Part shown: positions 1-6,282 of the stretch, one piece after another
Numbering within the stretch: position 1 is the stretch's first letter
Layout: every line of letters begins with the position of its first letter
Assembly (NCBI GenBank): GCA_030037185.1
Contig: JASHRR010000596.1
Location: forward strand, 1 to 6,476
Direction of reading: 5' to 3'
DNA length: 6,476 nucleotides
DNA from: Xanthobacteraceae bacterium
Lineage (GTDB): Bacteria; Pseudomonadota; Alphaproteobacteria; Rhizobiales; Xanthobacteraceae
The notes under the pieces: generated by a model
The model's input: only the letters and a program-made list of their open reading frames with translations
Databases searched by the model: none
What the model was told of the DNA's origin: nothing
Translations under genes and position numbers: made by a program

Positions 1-877
1 TCCCACTCGCTGCGCTAATCTTGGCGCCGGTCGTGGTCGCGAGATGATCGACGACAACAAGCCGGTCGACTTCACCCTTCAAGTAGGCGTTTAGGAATGC
101 GGGATAGTTACGGAAAGACACGCAGCCATTCGACTGACCGCTGGGGCCGAGCATGTAAGAATGCGCTAGAATCCCAGCCCGGCCAAACATCTTACCATCA
201 TCGGCAGGGATAAGACGAAGGGCACGAACGCCGTGAAAGAGTCGCTCGCGTAAGGTGAGACTATAAACATTGGGCGGTGTCGGCCCGCGCATCTTCGTGT
301 TGACATAGCGGGGATCGTCCAAGTGGTTGCCCAAGCCGGAATGAGCTTCCAACCTGTGTCCGCCCGGTAGATAGACCGTACGTGCAGCAATATCATAGAT
401 CGCGGTGTGGCTATCGGCATCAAGCGGCAAGCTCAGGCCCGTTGAAGCTTCTGCGGAATTCAGCCGTTCCGGGCGAAGGCTGGCAAGCCTTGGTGCAGTC
501 ACCGGTGCCGACCGTGTAACTGCAGGATCACGCTTTTGCTCGCCCAAATCCGGGACGATGTTATTCGCATCCTCCGCCGCCGGAGCTTTTCCTGCGGCAT
601 TTCCAGGCGATCCGAAAGCACTCGCAAACCGCTCACCAAAAGAAGCTGTTTGCTGGTCGAAGTAAAAACGCTCCTCGAAAGCAGCGCAGGGAGCGCTGGC
701 GGCAGCGGATTCAGAACCGACTTCAGTTTCTAAACGCGAAACGCGCACGCCCGAGCCATCTGGGAGCGACCCGAGATTGCTCGCGCGGGTGTCCGCCAAT
801 TTGAAGGCAAATCCGACAGCCAGCACCGCGATGCCGGCGGCGATCAATCCCATGTCGACGCGAACCAAGTATTTCAC
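1..877 (-). CDS. Membrane-anchored L,D-transpeptidase-like protein, Tlde1/DUF2778 domain (3' end outside window)
   Basis: The frame is open for 292 codons from a GTG at 877 to the window edge, with no stop seen. Residues about 8-25 form one hydrophobic segment (DMGLIAAGIAVLAVGFAF), an uncleaved anchor or signal. A low-complexity Ala/Ser-rich linker follows to about residue 150. From about residue 155 the sequence matches my memory of the Tlde1/DUF2778 domain: YDIAARTVYLPGGHRLEAHS, then RGPTPPNVY, then AHSYMLGPSGQSNGCVSF. His239 and Cys252 in that last block are the expected catalytic pair of an L,D-transpeptidase-like cysteine enzyme acting on peptidoglycan stem peptides in the periplasm. Tlde1 founders are type VI secretion effectors; no secretion genes are visible here, so a housekeeping wall role is equally possible. 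Start choice: GGAAG lies 7 bases before the GTG. An in-frame ATG at 916 would add 13 residues and cannot be excluded. The family is fairly certain, the role is not. Confidence 0.85.
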   Translation of the reverse strand, partial: MKYLVRVDMGLIAAGIAVLAVGFAFKLADTRASNLGSLPDGSGVRVSRLETEVGSESAAASAPCAAFEERFYFDQQTASFGERFASAFGSPGNAAGKAPAAEDANNIVPDLGEQKRDPAVTRSAPVTAPRLASLRPERLNSAEASTGLSLPLDADSHTAIYDIAARTVYLPGGHRLEAHSGLGNHLDDPRYVNTKMRGPTPPNVYSLTLRERLFHGVRALRLIPADDGKMFGRAGILAHSYMLGPSGQSNGCVSFRNYPAFLNAYLKGEVDRLVVVDHLATTTGAKISAASG

Positions 878-1490
878 GCAGCGACTTCCGGGTGTTTTTT
901 TTCTGTAAGCACGCATCCGGTACTCAGTGCCCCCATGTTACGGGGAAACAAAACAGGGCAATTGCGGCAAAGAATCGGCCGTCCATCGAACAGAACGAGC
1001 AAGGTGAGCGAGCGATGCGGACGAGGCAGCTCGTGAGTCCCGAGCCAACGGAGGGCGACATGCGCGCGAGGCCCCCGTTGTCAAGGTTCCAGGCGGCTTT
1101 CGGGTTATTCCTTTTTGGGTCCGGCCATTCCCCTGTTTGGCGAAAGCATGTGCGCCAACCCAATTTCAACCCGATGAACAATTTTCAGGGCACACGCGGG
1201 CGAGCTCGGCTAATCGATGTTGCCTGCCGGATGCTGGCGGGCGAGGTCAAATAAATCAACGGCGTCGGTGACGATGAGTGACACCAAATCAAAGAGCGGC
1301 CTCGAAGCCGCATAGCACGCCGGTCCATTTGGTAACCTCCTTCGAATCGCAAAGTCTGGCCGAGGAGAGTGAGGGAACAATTGGCGGGCCTTCGTCTGCC
1401 TCAAAGCACCTCCGCAAAAAGCACAAATCGCACAAACGCGGACCGTGTGCCGCCGCCCCGGGAGCCATTTTGCTTGAGGCTCCTATGATC
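878..1490. other. Gene-free gap between divergent genes
   Basis: This stretch separates the minus-strand Tlde1-like gene from the plus-strand flavoprotein gene, so both promoters should lie in it. Open frames of up to about 120 codons exist on both strands (892-1254 plus, 924-1181 minus, 1210-1404 minus), but none shows a convincing ribosome site, signal or familiar domain. An eight-base T tract lies at 895-902. I see no tRNA, repeat array or insertion-sequence ends. Confidence 0.5.
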
Positions 1491-1527
1491 TTGGGACTCA
1501 GGACGTCATTGAGCCATAATCGAGCCT
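1491..1527 (+). promoter_or_regulatory. Putative sigma-70-type promoter giving a leaderless transcript
   Basis: TTGGGA at 1491-1496 resembles a -35 box (4 of 6 to TTGACA). CATAAT at 1515-1520 resembles a -10 box (5 of 6 to TATAAT). The spacer is 18 bases. A start 7-8 bases after the -10 falls at 1527-1528, on or next to the ATG of the flavoprotein gene. No Shine-Dalgarno sequence precedes that ATG, and an in-frame TGA at 1510-1512 blocks a longer protein, so promoter and start codon agree with leaderless expression. The match is by eye only. Confidence 0.4.
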
Positions 1528-3045
1528 ATGAACCTGCCATCGCGTCACATCGCCATCATCGGTCAGGGCGCAGCCGGGTTGGCTGCTGCGCTGGCGGCTG
1601 CCGAGGAGAACCACGGGGTTGATGAGCCAGTCCGAATTACGCTCATAGACAAGGCTGCCGAGAGGGATGCTGGCGGCAATACGCGATGGTCACCATGCAA
1701 TATGCGTATGGCAGCATCTGATCGCGTCGAGGCGAGTTTTGTCCAAGACATGCTCGCGGCTACCCGGTTCCAGGGTGACGAGGCCTATTTCCGACGGCTT
1801 GCCGCGAACGCTCCTGAGACGATCGCTTGGATAGCGTCGCGTGGAATTTCATTCATCCAACCGCCCTACTACCTTGCGAAAGGCCCCCCGCGCATTCAGC
1901 CTGTCGGCGGCGGGGCGGCCCTCGTGCGTGCCTTGACGCGAGCCGTCCGCGAGGCCGGCGTTGCGATCCTCTACCAACGCACGGCCGACGAACTCGTCGT
2001 CGCCGACGGTGGCGTCATCGGCGTCGTCGTATCGGCAGGCACAGTCAGGGAGCAGATCCACGCCGACGCTGTCGTTCTCGCCTGCGGGGGCTTCCAGGGC
2101 AACACGGGCATGATGCTCCGGTACTTCGGACCGGGTGCCGAGACGATGCGCCTGATCTCGCCCGGCACGCTGTTTGATACCGGCGATGGCATCCGAATGG
2201 CATTGGCGATTGGTGCAGACCGTGCCGGTGACTGGAACGGAATGCACGCTGAGCCGGTCGACGCACGTGACCCAAAATCCGCGCCGGTCGTGCTGGTCTA
2301 TCCCTACGGGATTGTCGTCGATCGGTCCGGTCGGCGATTTTTCGACGAGGGCAGAGGCCTCGTGCACGACACATGGGAGTGGCTCGCGCGCGATATCCAC
2401 TTCGGCCGGACTGGCGCGATCGCCTACTCGATCCTCGACGGGCGCCTGCGGCAGATTCCGGACTATCCGCGCGCCATTCGCTCCGACATTCCGCCGGTTC
2501 AGGCCGAACACATCGGGGAATTGGCGCAGCTTATCGGTGTCGATGCCGCCACGCTCGCGAAGACCATCGCCGACTACAACGCCGCATGCATTGGCGACCC
2601 GAGCCGTTTCGATGCCACCCGCCTTGATGGTCTTGCCACCGCGAGCAGCCTCAAGTCACCGAAATCAAACTGGGCGCGCGCGATCTGCGAACCGCCATTC
2701 TTGGCCTATCCTCTGGTCGGCGCCGTCGTCTATACGTTCGGCGGCGTTGCCACCGATGACCGCGCCCGCGTCCTGCGTGCTGGACGTCCGATTCCCGGCC
2801 TATATGCTGCCGGCGAGATCACGGGCCACTTTCATGCAACGGCGCCGAATTCCGTGTCCGCGCTGCGCGCTCTCGTCTTCGGCCGCATCGCCGGGCGCGA
2901 GGCATATCGGACCGCGAGGTCGTCCGCCTCCGATAGCCGCGGTCGCGTTCCACATGTCGCCGAGGCGCTCGGCGGGCCGGACGAACGAGCGGCCGCGCTC
3001 CGCGACGACGACGAACGCAACGTCCCTGCACGCCGCGGCAGATGA
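1528..3045 (+). CDS. FAD-dependent dehydrogenase, fumarate reductase flavoprotein / tricarballylate dehydrogenase (TcuA)-like
   Basis: This 505-residue protein begins with a Rossmann FAD-binding fold: GQGAAG at residues 12-17 fits GxGxxG, and Asp41 ends the second strand, where it would hold the ribose. GGNTRWS at 49-55 is the flavin loop typical of TcuA-like members. Further family landmarks are LACGGF (184-189), the Y258-G275 segment ending RRFFDEG, and the C-terminal FAD segment GLYAAGE at 424-430 followed by SALRALVFGRIAG to residue 456. Relatives oxidise or reduce carboxylic acids such as fumarate, tricarballylate or ketosteroids with FAD; the substrate here cannot be read from sequence. 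There is no signal peptide, so it should be cytoplasmic. The start is fixed by an in-frame stop 15 bases upstream. The last about 49 residues are charged, low in structure and unlike the family end; they may be read-through into foreign sequence. No tricarballylate partner genes are present. The family call is strong, the substrate unknown. Confidence 0.88.
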   Translation: MNLPSRHIAIIGQGAAGLAAALAAAEENHGVDEPVRITLIDKAAERDAGGNTRWSPCNMRMAASDRVEASFVQDMLAATRFQGDEAYFRRLAANAPETIAWIASRGISFIQPPYYLAKGPPRIQPVGGGAALVRALTRAVREAGVAILYQRTADELVVADGGVIGVVVSAGTVREQIHADAVVLACGGFQGNTGMMLRYFGPGAETMRLISPGTLFDTGDGIRMALAIGADRAGDWNGMHAEPVDARDPKSAPVVLVYPYGIVVDRSGRRFFDEGRGLVHDTWEWLARDIHFGRTGAIAYSILDGRLRQIPDYPRAIRSDIPPVQAEHIGELAQLIGVDAATLAKTIADYNAACIGDPSRFDATRLDGLATASSLKSPKSNWARAICEPPFLAYPLVGAVVYTFGGVATDDRARVLRAGRPIPGLYAAGEITGHFHATAPNSVSALRALVFGRIAGREAYRTARSSASDSRGRVPHVAEALGGPDERAAALRDDDERNVPARRGR

Positions 3046-3260
3046 TGCATCCATCGCGTCGCTCGCATGGCTGACGCACACCACCGGCGACGCTGGCATG
3101 CCCGGCACGGCCTGGCCAGCCGGACGGCTGTTCTGCGAACGAGGCTTCCCATGCCTGCACCGCCTGGCGGTGTCGCTCGGTGGCGGCAATCGCCGGATGT
3201 CGACGGGTGTCGACGCTGCGAGCATGATCGTATCGCAGTCGATGTCGGCCAATTCGCAAA
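3000..3260 (-). pseudogene. Possible decayed small hypothetical gene, frameshifted
   Basis: Two short protein-like stretches lie on the minus strand in different frames. Positions 3205 down to 3101 read RRHPAIAATERHRQAVQAWE and onward. Positions 3069 down to about 3016 read HASDAMDASSAAACRDVA. Both resemble, from memory, the helical small hypothetical proteins common in Rhizobiales, in which a segment like AIxxxERHRxAxxAWE precedes one like CDASDAMDA. Joining them requires at least one frameshift between 3101 and about 3070, so the gene would be broken. The lower end overlaps the last codons of the flavoprotein gene in antisense. The same stretch could be a chance reading in GC-rich DNA, so confidence is low. 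Confidence 0.22.
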
Positions 3261-3772
3261 ATCGCGCCGTTATTGATTTCACCGCCGTGCATAAAGTCCC
3301 CCGCGTCGGCTGAATTTTCTTCAGCGGAAAGTTCGGCGTCGGATACTCCGGCCAGAACGTTTGGCTGGAGAGGAGACGCCACGGCGCTTTGCTGCTGCTC
3401 AAAAGGCTTGTACATGTTTCTCGGCCAGGATCGGTCGGGGTTGGTTAACCCGGCATCGACGAGCGTCAGTACCCCGGTGCCCTATGGTCGGTGGAGCCCC
3501 CTTCGAGCGCCGTCTTCCCGATCCACTCGGCATCGGCATCAGTGGCGATCGCCCGCACACCGGCGGTGCGCGGCATGTTCCCTAGCGTAGCATCCAGGCC
3601 GCGGATGGGGCCCACGCACCATCGGCGCCCCCCGCCCGATGGAAATTTCGATCGCCTTCCACGACTTTCTGACGTGGCAGTCACGCCGGCCTATCGCAGC
3701 GGCGTTCGAAAGCCTGCAGACAGCACACGGCCAGCAGATGCAGACATCACGCCTACTTTCCACACACATACC
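3046..3772. other. Long stretch without an intact gene
   Basis: Beyond the possible minus-strand remnant at 3000-3260 I find no supportable gene. Plus-strand frames continue through parts of it, including one from 3491 that joins the hydrolase frame. Their translations are rich in Arg, Pro and Ser and show no domain or ribosome site. The minus strand carries a 72-codon frame at 3466-3684 with a plausible composition but nothing recognisable. The picture is of eroded sequence between two genes. Confidence 0.45.
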
Positions 3773-3790
3773 AGGAGGTGTAGCTTCGTG
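3773..3790 (+). promoter_or_regulatory. Perfect Shine-Dalgarno AGGAGG with in-frame GTG upstream of the hydrolase
   Basis: AGGAGG at 3773-3778 is followed after 9 bases by GTG at 3788-3790. That GTG is in frame with the phosphotriesterase-like gene and no stop lies between them. It is a much better ribosome site than the GGAG before the ATG at 3965. Using it would add 59 residues ahead of the Tat signal, including a Cys/His cluster (CPIC, then HCSH). It may be a true alternative start, a relic of another gene, or chance. Confidence 0.35.
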
Positions 3791-3831
3791 CGAGCGCCGG
3801 CAGCAGAACTCAATAAAAGGGAGGACAGCAT

Positions 3832-3913
3832 AAATTTGCGGCGGCGGGATTTCTGCCCGATCTGCAGGGCAGAAACGCCGCACTGTTCGCATTTGAAAGC
3901 AATGCGCAAATTT
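3832..3913 (+). promoter_or_regulatory. Nested inverted repeats able to fold as a three-way junction in the hydrolase leader
   Basis: Outer arms AAATTTGCG (3832-3840) and CGCAAATTT (3905-3913) pair perfectly over 9 bases. Directly inside, 3841-3858 pairs with 3867-3881: six pairs (GCGGCG/CGCCGC), a three-base bulge GGA, then nine pairs (TTTCTGCCC/GGGCAGAAA) around an 8-base loop. A third small stem, CATT/AATG (3890-3893 with 3901-3904), fills the remaining part. The set ends about 51 bases before the chosen ATG of the hydrolase gene. There is no T tract, so it is not an ordinary terminator. A regulatory leader is possible, but I recognise no known riboswitch class. Confidence 0.35.
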
Positions 3914-3952
3914 CGAACTTGCTCACTGCATTCGTCACTGGACCTGCGAAAT

Positions 3953-3956
3953 GGAG
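3953..3956 (+). promoter_or_regulatory. Ribosome binding site deciding the hydrolase start
   Basis: GGAG at 3953-3956 sits 8 bases before the ATG at 3965 but only 2 bases before the in-frame ATG at 3959. The spacing favours 3965 as the start that yields the Tat signal peptide. Confidence 0.5.
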
Positions 3957-3964
3957 CGATGGAA

Positions 3965-5095
3965 ATGAATGCCGATCAGCGTGGGACTAAATGGACGCGC
4001 CGTGAGGCGCTTGGCATGTTGGGCATGGGTGCCGCCGCCGCGGTACTGCCCCGCGTAGCTTCGGCCGAGCCTTCTTTTCCGGAAGGCGCTGTCATCAGGA
4101 CGATTCTGAAAGACTATCGACCCGAAGAACTTCGTGGCGGAGCGACGCTCTTTCACGAACACATGTCGCTCGGGCCTGACTTTCTACTGCGATTCAGGCA
4201 ATACGCGGCCGAGGCACAGGCAGTGAACCGCCCACCGAATGTTCCTCAATCGGCGGGACAGAGCGCGGCAGTGCCGCCTCCAGATTTGTCCTTTATGCGG
4301 GACCTGGACCTAATGACTGAGGAGTTGGCGATCGCGAAACGCGAAGGCATCGTCTGCATCGTTGATGGCGGTCATTCCGACATGGGCAGAGATATCGAGC
4401 TGCTTCGACAGCTCTCGTTGAGGTCGGGGATGCCAATCGTCGCGGGCGGCGGCTTCTACACCCAGCCTTTCTACCCCCGAGAGCTCAGCACTATGAGCGA
4501 GGAGCAGGTCTTCCACGCGCTCATTGAACAGGCGGAGGCCGATCCCATAGGGGCGTTCGGCGAGGTCGGGTCATGGGACTACATCACAAAGGATGAGCGC
4601 AAGGTATTTCGGGCCATTGGTCGCGCACACCTTGCGACAAACCTTCCGATCTTCACGCATACCGGCATTCCTGGCAAGTCGGCCCTCGAGCAACTGGACA
4701 TCCTCGAGGACGTTGGCGTCGATCCGAAGCACATCGTCATCGGTCATCTCGGAAATCTTGTCGACCCGAATACTGAAGTGCACCGGGCAATCTGCCGGCG
4801 TGGAGCGTTTGTCGGCTTTGATCGCCAGGGCGGTCCAAACGACGAGCAGGTGGTGCCGATCGTAATGTCGCTGATCGATGCCGGTTACGCCGATCATCTT
4901 CTGTTTTCGTCCGATTTCTCGAATGCGAACGCGTTGAAGCGCAACAATAAGGAGCTGGGCTACGCAAAGACGCTGACAGTTTTTGTTCCCAAGGTGAAGA
5001 AGGCGGGCGCAAGCGACGAGGTTCTGCGGCAGATCATGAACGACAACCCGCGCCGATTCTTGGCCTTTGTACCGAAGGTCAAGCGCAAGGTCTGA
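3965..5095 (+). CDS. Tat-exported phosphotriesterase-family metallohydrolase
   Basis: The 376-residue protein starts with a twin-arginine signal peptide: TRREAL at residues 11-16, a hydrophobic stretch at 17-28 and a VASA cleavage-type end near 34. It should therefore fold with its metals in the cytoplasm and be exported. The mature part follows the phosphotriesterase (amidohydrolase superfamily) barrel: HEH (His64, His66) on the first strand, Glu200 in GEVG as bridging ligand, His232 in THTG, His261 in GHLGN and Asp317 in SSD. The bridging residue is Glu, as I recall for E. coli phosphotriesterase homology protein, rather than the carboxylated Lys of classical PTE. Middle and C-terminal blocks (SALEQLDILEDVGVD, NDNPRRF) also resemble that protein. 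Such enzymes hydrolyse esters, lactones or phosphotriesters; the substrate is unknown. The start at 3965 was chosen for GGAG spacing and the Tat signal; a GTG at 3788 is an alternative. The gene stands alone on this strand. Confidence 0.9.
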   Translation: MNADQRGTKWTRREALGMLGMGAAAAVLPRVASAEPSFPEGAVIRTILKDYRPEELRGGATLFHEHMSLGPDFLLRFRQYAAEAQAVNRPPNVPQSAGQSAAVPPPDLSFMRDLDLMTEELAIAKREGIVCIVDGGHSDMGRDIELLRQLSLRSGMPIVAGGGFYTQPFYPRELSTMSEEQVFHALIEQAEADPIGAFGEVGSWDYITKDERKVFRAIGRAHLATNLPIFTHTGIPGKSALEQLDILEDVGVDPKHIVIGHLGNLVDPNTEVHRAICRRGAFVGFDRQGGPNDEQVVPIVMSLIDAGYADHLLFSSDFSNANALKRNNKELGYAKTLTVFVPKVKKAGASDEVLRQIMNDNPRRFLAFVPKVKRKV

Positions 5096-5623
5096 CGGGT
5101 TTGCTCTTACGGTCCGAGTGATCGCAGAAGCTGCTTGGATCAATCGCGCCATTTTTCTTGGCGCCCAGTCGGGCTGCGAAACTCGCCGGACAGAGCATGG
5201 GAAGACAACAGTGCCTGACCTGTAACACCGGTGATGCAAAATGATCCGGCGTGCGTCTGCAATGCGCATCGGCGCTCGAGCGAGCGTTCCTCCAACATCA
5301 GCCCTCAGGGCATCGGCCGACCCGTCGCTGGTCGCCCTGCACTGCGTCACGTGAGGGACCAAATCAACCGCCTCGACAGGCCGCCACAATAACGGTTGCG
5401 TCGGCGGCGGCGTTCCGGCTCGGTGCGGTGTCCGACTCACATTTTTAGCGAACGGCCGATCGGCCCCAGTCAAGGCACACCAATTCACCGCCGGCGTCCT
5501 ACCAATGGTGCCAGATGCCGCCGGCCTACAGGTGATTGCCTGACTTACCAGTGCGCCGCCTGACGCTGATCGATTGTCTGAGCGCGCTGCCGCGGCGGTT
5601 GCGGAGTCGTGCGGACGGTTTGG
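5096..5623. other. Gap between convergent genes; small palindromes only
   Basis: The hydrolase gene and the minus-strand Cys-rich gene converge on this stretch. It holds a hairpin GCGCCA/TGGCGC with a 7-base loop at 5146-5164, a 10-base palindrome CGCTCGAGCG at 5273-5282 and a 12-base palindrome GGCCGATCGGCC at 5454-5465. None has a T tract, so no terminator can be called. The 65-codon plus-strand frame at 5251-5448 shows no sign of being a gene. I see no mobile-element ends. Confidence 0.45.
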
Positions 5624-5938
5624 TTATTGGCAATAATAGCTCGTGACCTGGCCGGTAAAATTATCGCGGCAAACATTGCAACTCTGAGGTTCTATGTCTT
5701 GATAGGGCATCTGCCGACAGGAGGAATATGGACTTTTGCTTCCCTCGGTGAGCCCCCATGGACAATCCAATTTCCACTTGGTCACCGTCTTGTAACGTGT
5801 TTGCTGGCCACACGTCACTCGGGGTGCTTGTCCTCTGGGGGCCTGTCCTGGAGGACCATCCCGTCCACCCTGTCCGAACGAACTTGACGAGCAACACAAA
5901 GCCACGGCGCAAGCACCGATGATAAGATAATAGTTCAT
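5624..5938 (-). CDS. Small secreted cysteine-rich protein of unknown function
   Basis: This 104-residue protein has a signal peptide: a hydrophobic core at residues 4-16 (YLIIGACAVALCC), then a Ser run, with likely cleavage near Gly22-Gln23. The mature part opens with a Gly/Pro-rich stretch holding a tandem pentapeptide, GQAPR twice, at 31-40. Six cysteines follow at 43, 59, 74, 87, 90 and 103, an even number that could form three disulfides in the periplasm or outside the cell. The CNVC pair (87-90) is a CxxC, though nothing else suggests thioredoxin. I do not recognise the family. Start choice is uncertain. The ATG at 5938 gives a signal without a basic N-region. A GTG at 5950 would add MRGT, supplying an Arg, and a GGAGGA lies 15 bases upstream of it. 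Longer frames up to 6139 add only non-descript sequence. A lipoprotein reading at Cys10 is less likely. Confidence 0.6.
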   Translation of the reverse strand: MNYYLIIGACAVALCCSSSSFGQGGRDGPPGQAPRGQAPRVTCGQQTRYKTVTKWKLDCPWGLTEGSKSPYSSCRQMPYQDIEPQSCNVCRDNFTGQVTSYYCQ

Positions 5939-6240
5939 TGTTCCACGCACGGATACAGATGTTGTTCCTCCACTAAGAATTTCTTCGGAGAGCTGGCGGT
6001 TCCGCACACCGAGGAGCTGGTTCGTGCTCGCACGCGGGTTCGATAGCGACATGATTGCCGGCGCGCCCGTGCAACGACCCGGCGCAAAAGCATGAAAGCT
6101 TGCGGCAGGACAATCGAGGTCGTCCCGCCTCAGGATCACGGCCGCCGGGCAGGAGAACGATCGAGGTTACCATCATCGTCACTGACGCGAATGCGCACAC
6201 TTGACCAATCCACAATTCCATGCGGGTGATCTTCGATAGA
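5939..6240. other. Stretch upstream of the Cys-rich gene, no confident gene
   Basis: This should contain the promoter of the Cys-rich gene, but no clear -35/-10 pair stands out. The minus strand is open in one frame from the right window edge down to a stop at 5973. Its part from an ATG at 6221 has a hydrophobic stretch (residues WIGQVCAFASVTMMVTSIVLL) that could be a membrane segment, followed by nondescript Arg/Pro/Cys-rich sequence. The only ribosome-site candidate is a weak GAAG, so I do not call a gene. Confidence 0.35.
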
Positions 6241-6282
6241 GCCAACATCAGGCGTTGGCTAGCAAAGATCAGGCTTTGGCTA
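6241..6282. repeat. Two tandem copies of a 21-base repeat, each self-complementary
   Basis: Copies at 6241-6261 and 6262-6282 match at 18 of 21 positions. They differ at unit positions 3 (C/A), 6 (C/G) and 14 (G/T), and share the core ATCAGGC at unit positions 7-13 and TTGGCTA at 15-21. Each copy can fold: in the first, GCCAAC pairs with GTTGGC around a 7-base loop; the second keeps four pairs plus one G-T wobble. The length is a multiple of three and translates on the minus strand as SQSLIFA and SQRLMLA, in the open frame that runs off the right edge. Confidence 0.6.

Noticed and set aside
892..1254. 120-codon plus-strand frame in the gap before the flavoprotein gene
   Set aside because: No ribosome site, domain or homology that I recognise. 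It also overlaps the start region of the Tlde1-like gene.
1849..2511. 220-codon minus-strand open frame
   Set aside because: It is fully antisense to the well-supported flavoprotein and has no family resemblance.
2174..3313. 379-codon plus-strand open frame
   Set aside because: It lies mostly inside the flavoprotein gene in another frame. Its translation is Arg/Ser/Pro-rich with no domain, as expected of a GC-rich shadow.
3491..3964. Full upstream extension of the hydrolase frame to an ATG at 3491
   Set aside because: The extension is Arg/Pro-rich, has no ribosome site at 3491 and would place about 158 residues before the Tat signal.
5146..5164. Hairpin GCGCCA/TGGCGC as terminator of the hydrolase gene
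   Set aside because: There are only six pairs and no T tract follows on either strand. The T-rich part is in the loop.
5454..5465. 12-base palindrome GGCCGATCGGCC as an operator
   Set aside because: Single palindromes of this length are common in GC-rich DNA, and no promoter or regulator gene is nearby.
4571..5488. 305-codon minus-strand open frame
   Set aside because: More than half is antisense to the phosphotriesterase-like gene, whose motifs and metal ligands are unambiguous. The remainder has no recognisable protein features.
5939..6139. Longer start for the Cys-rich protein at 6139
   Set aside because: It would bury the signal peptide behind 67 nondescript residues. Starts at 5938 or 5950 place the hydrophobic core at the N-terminus.
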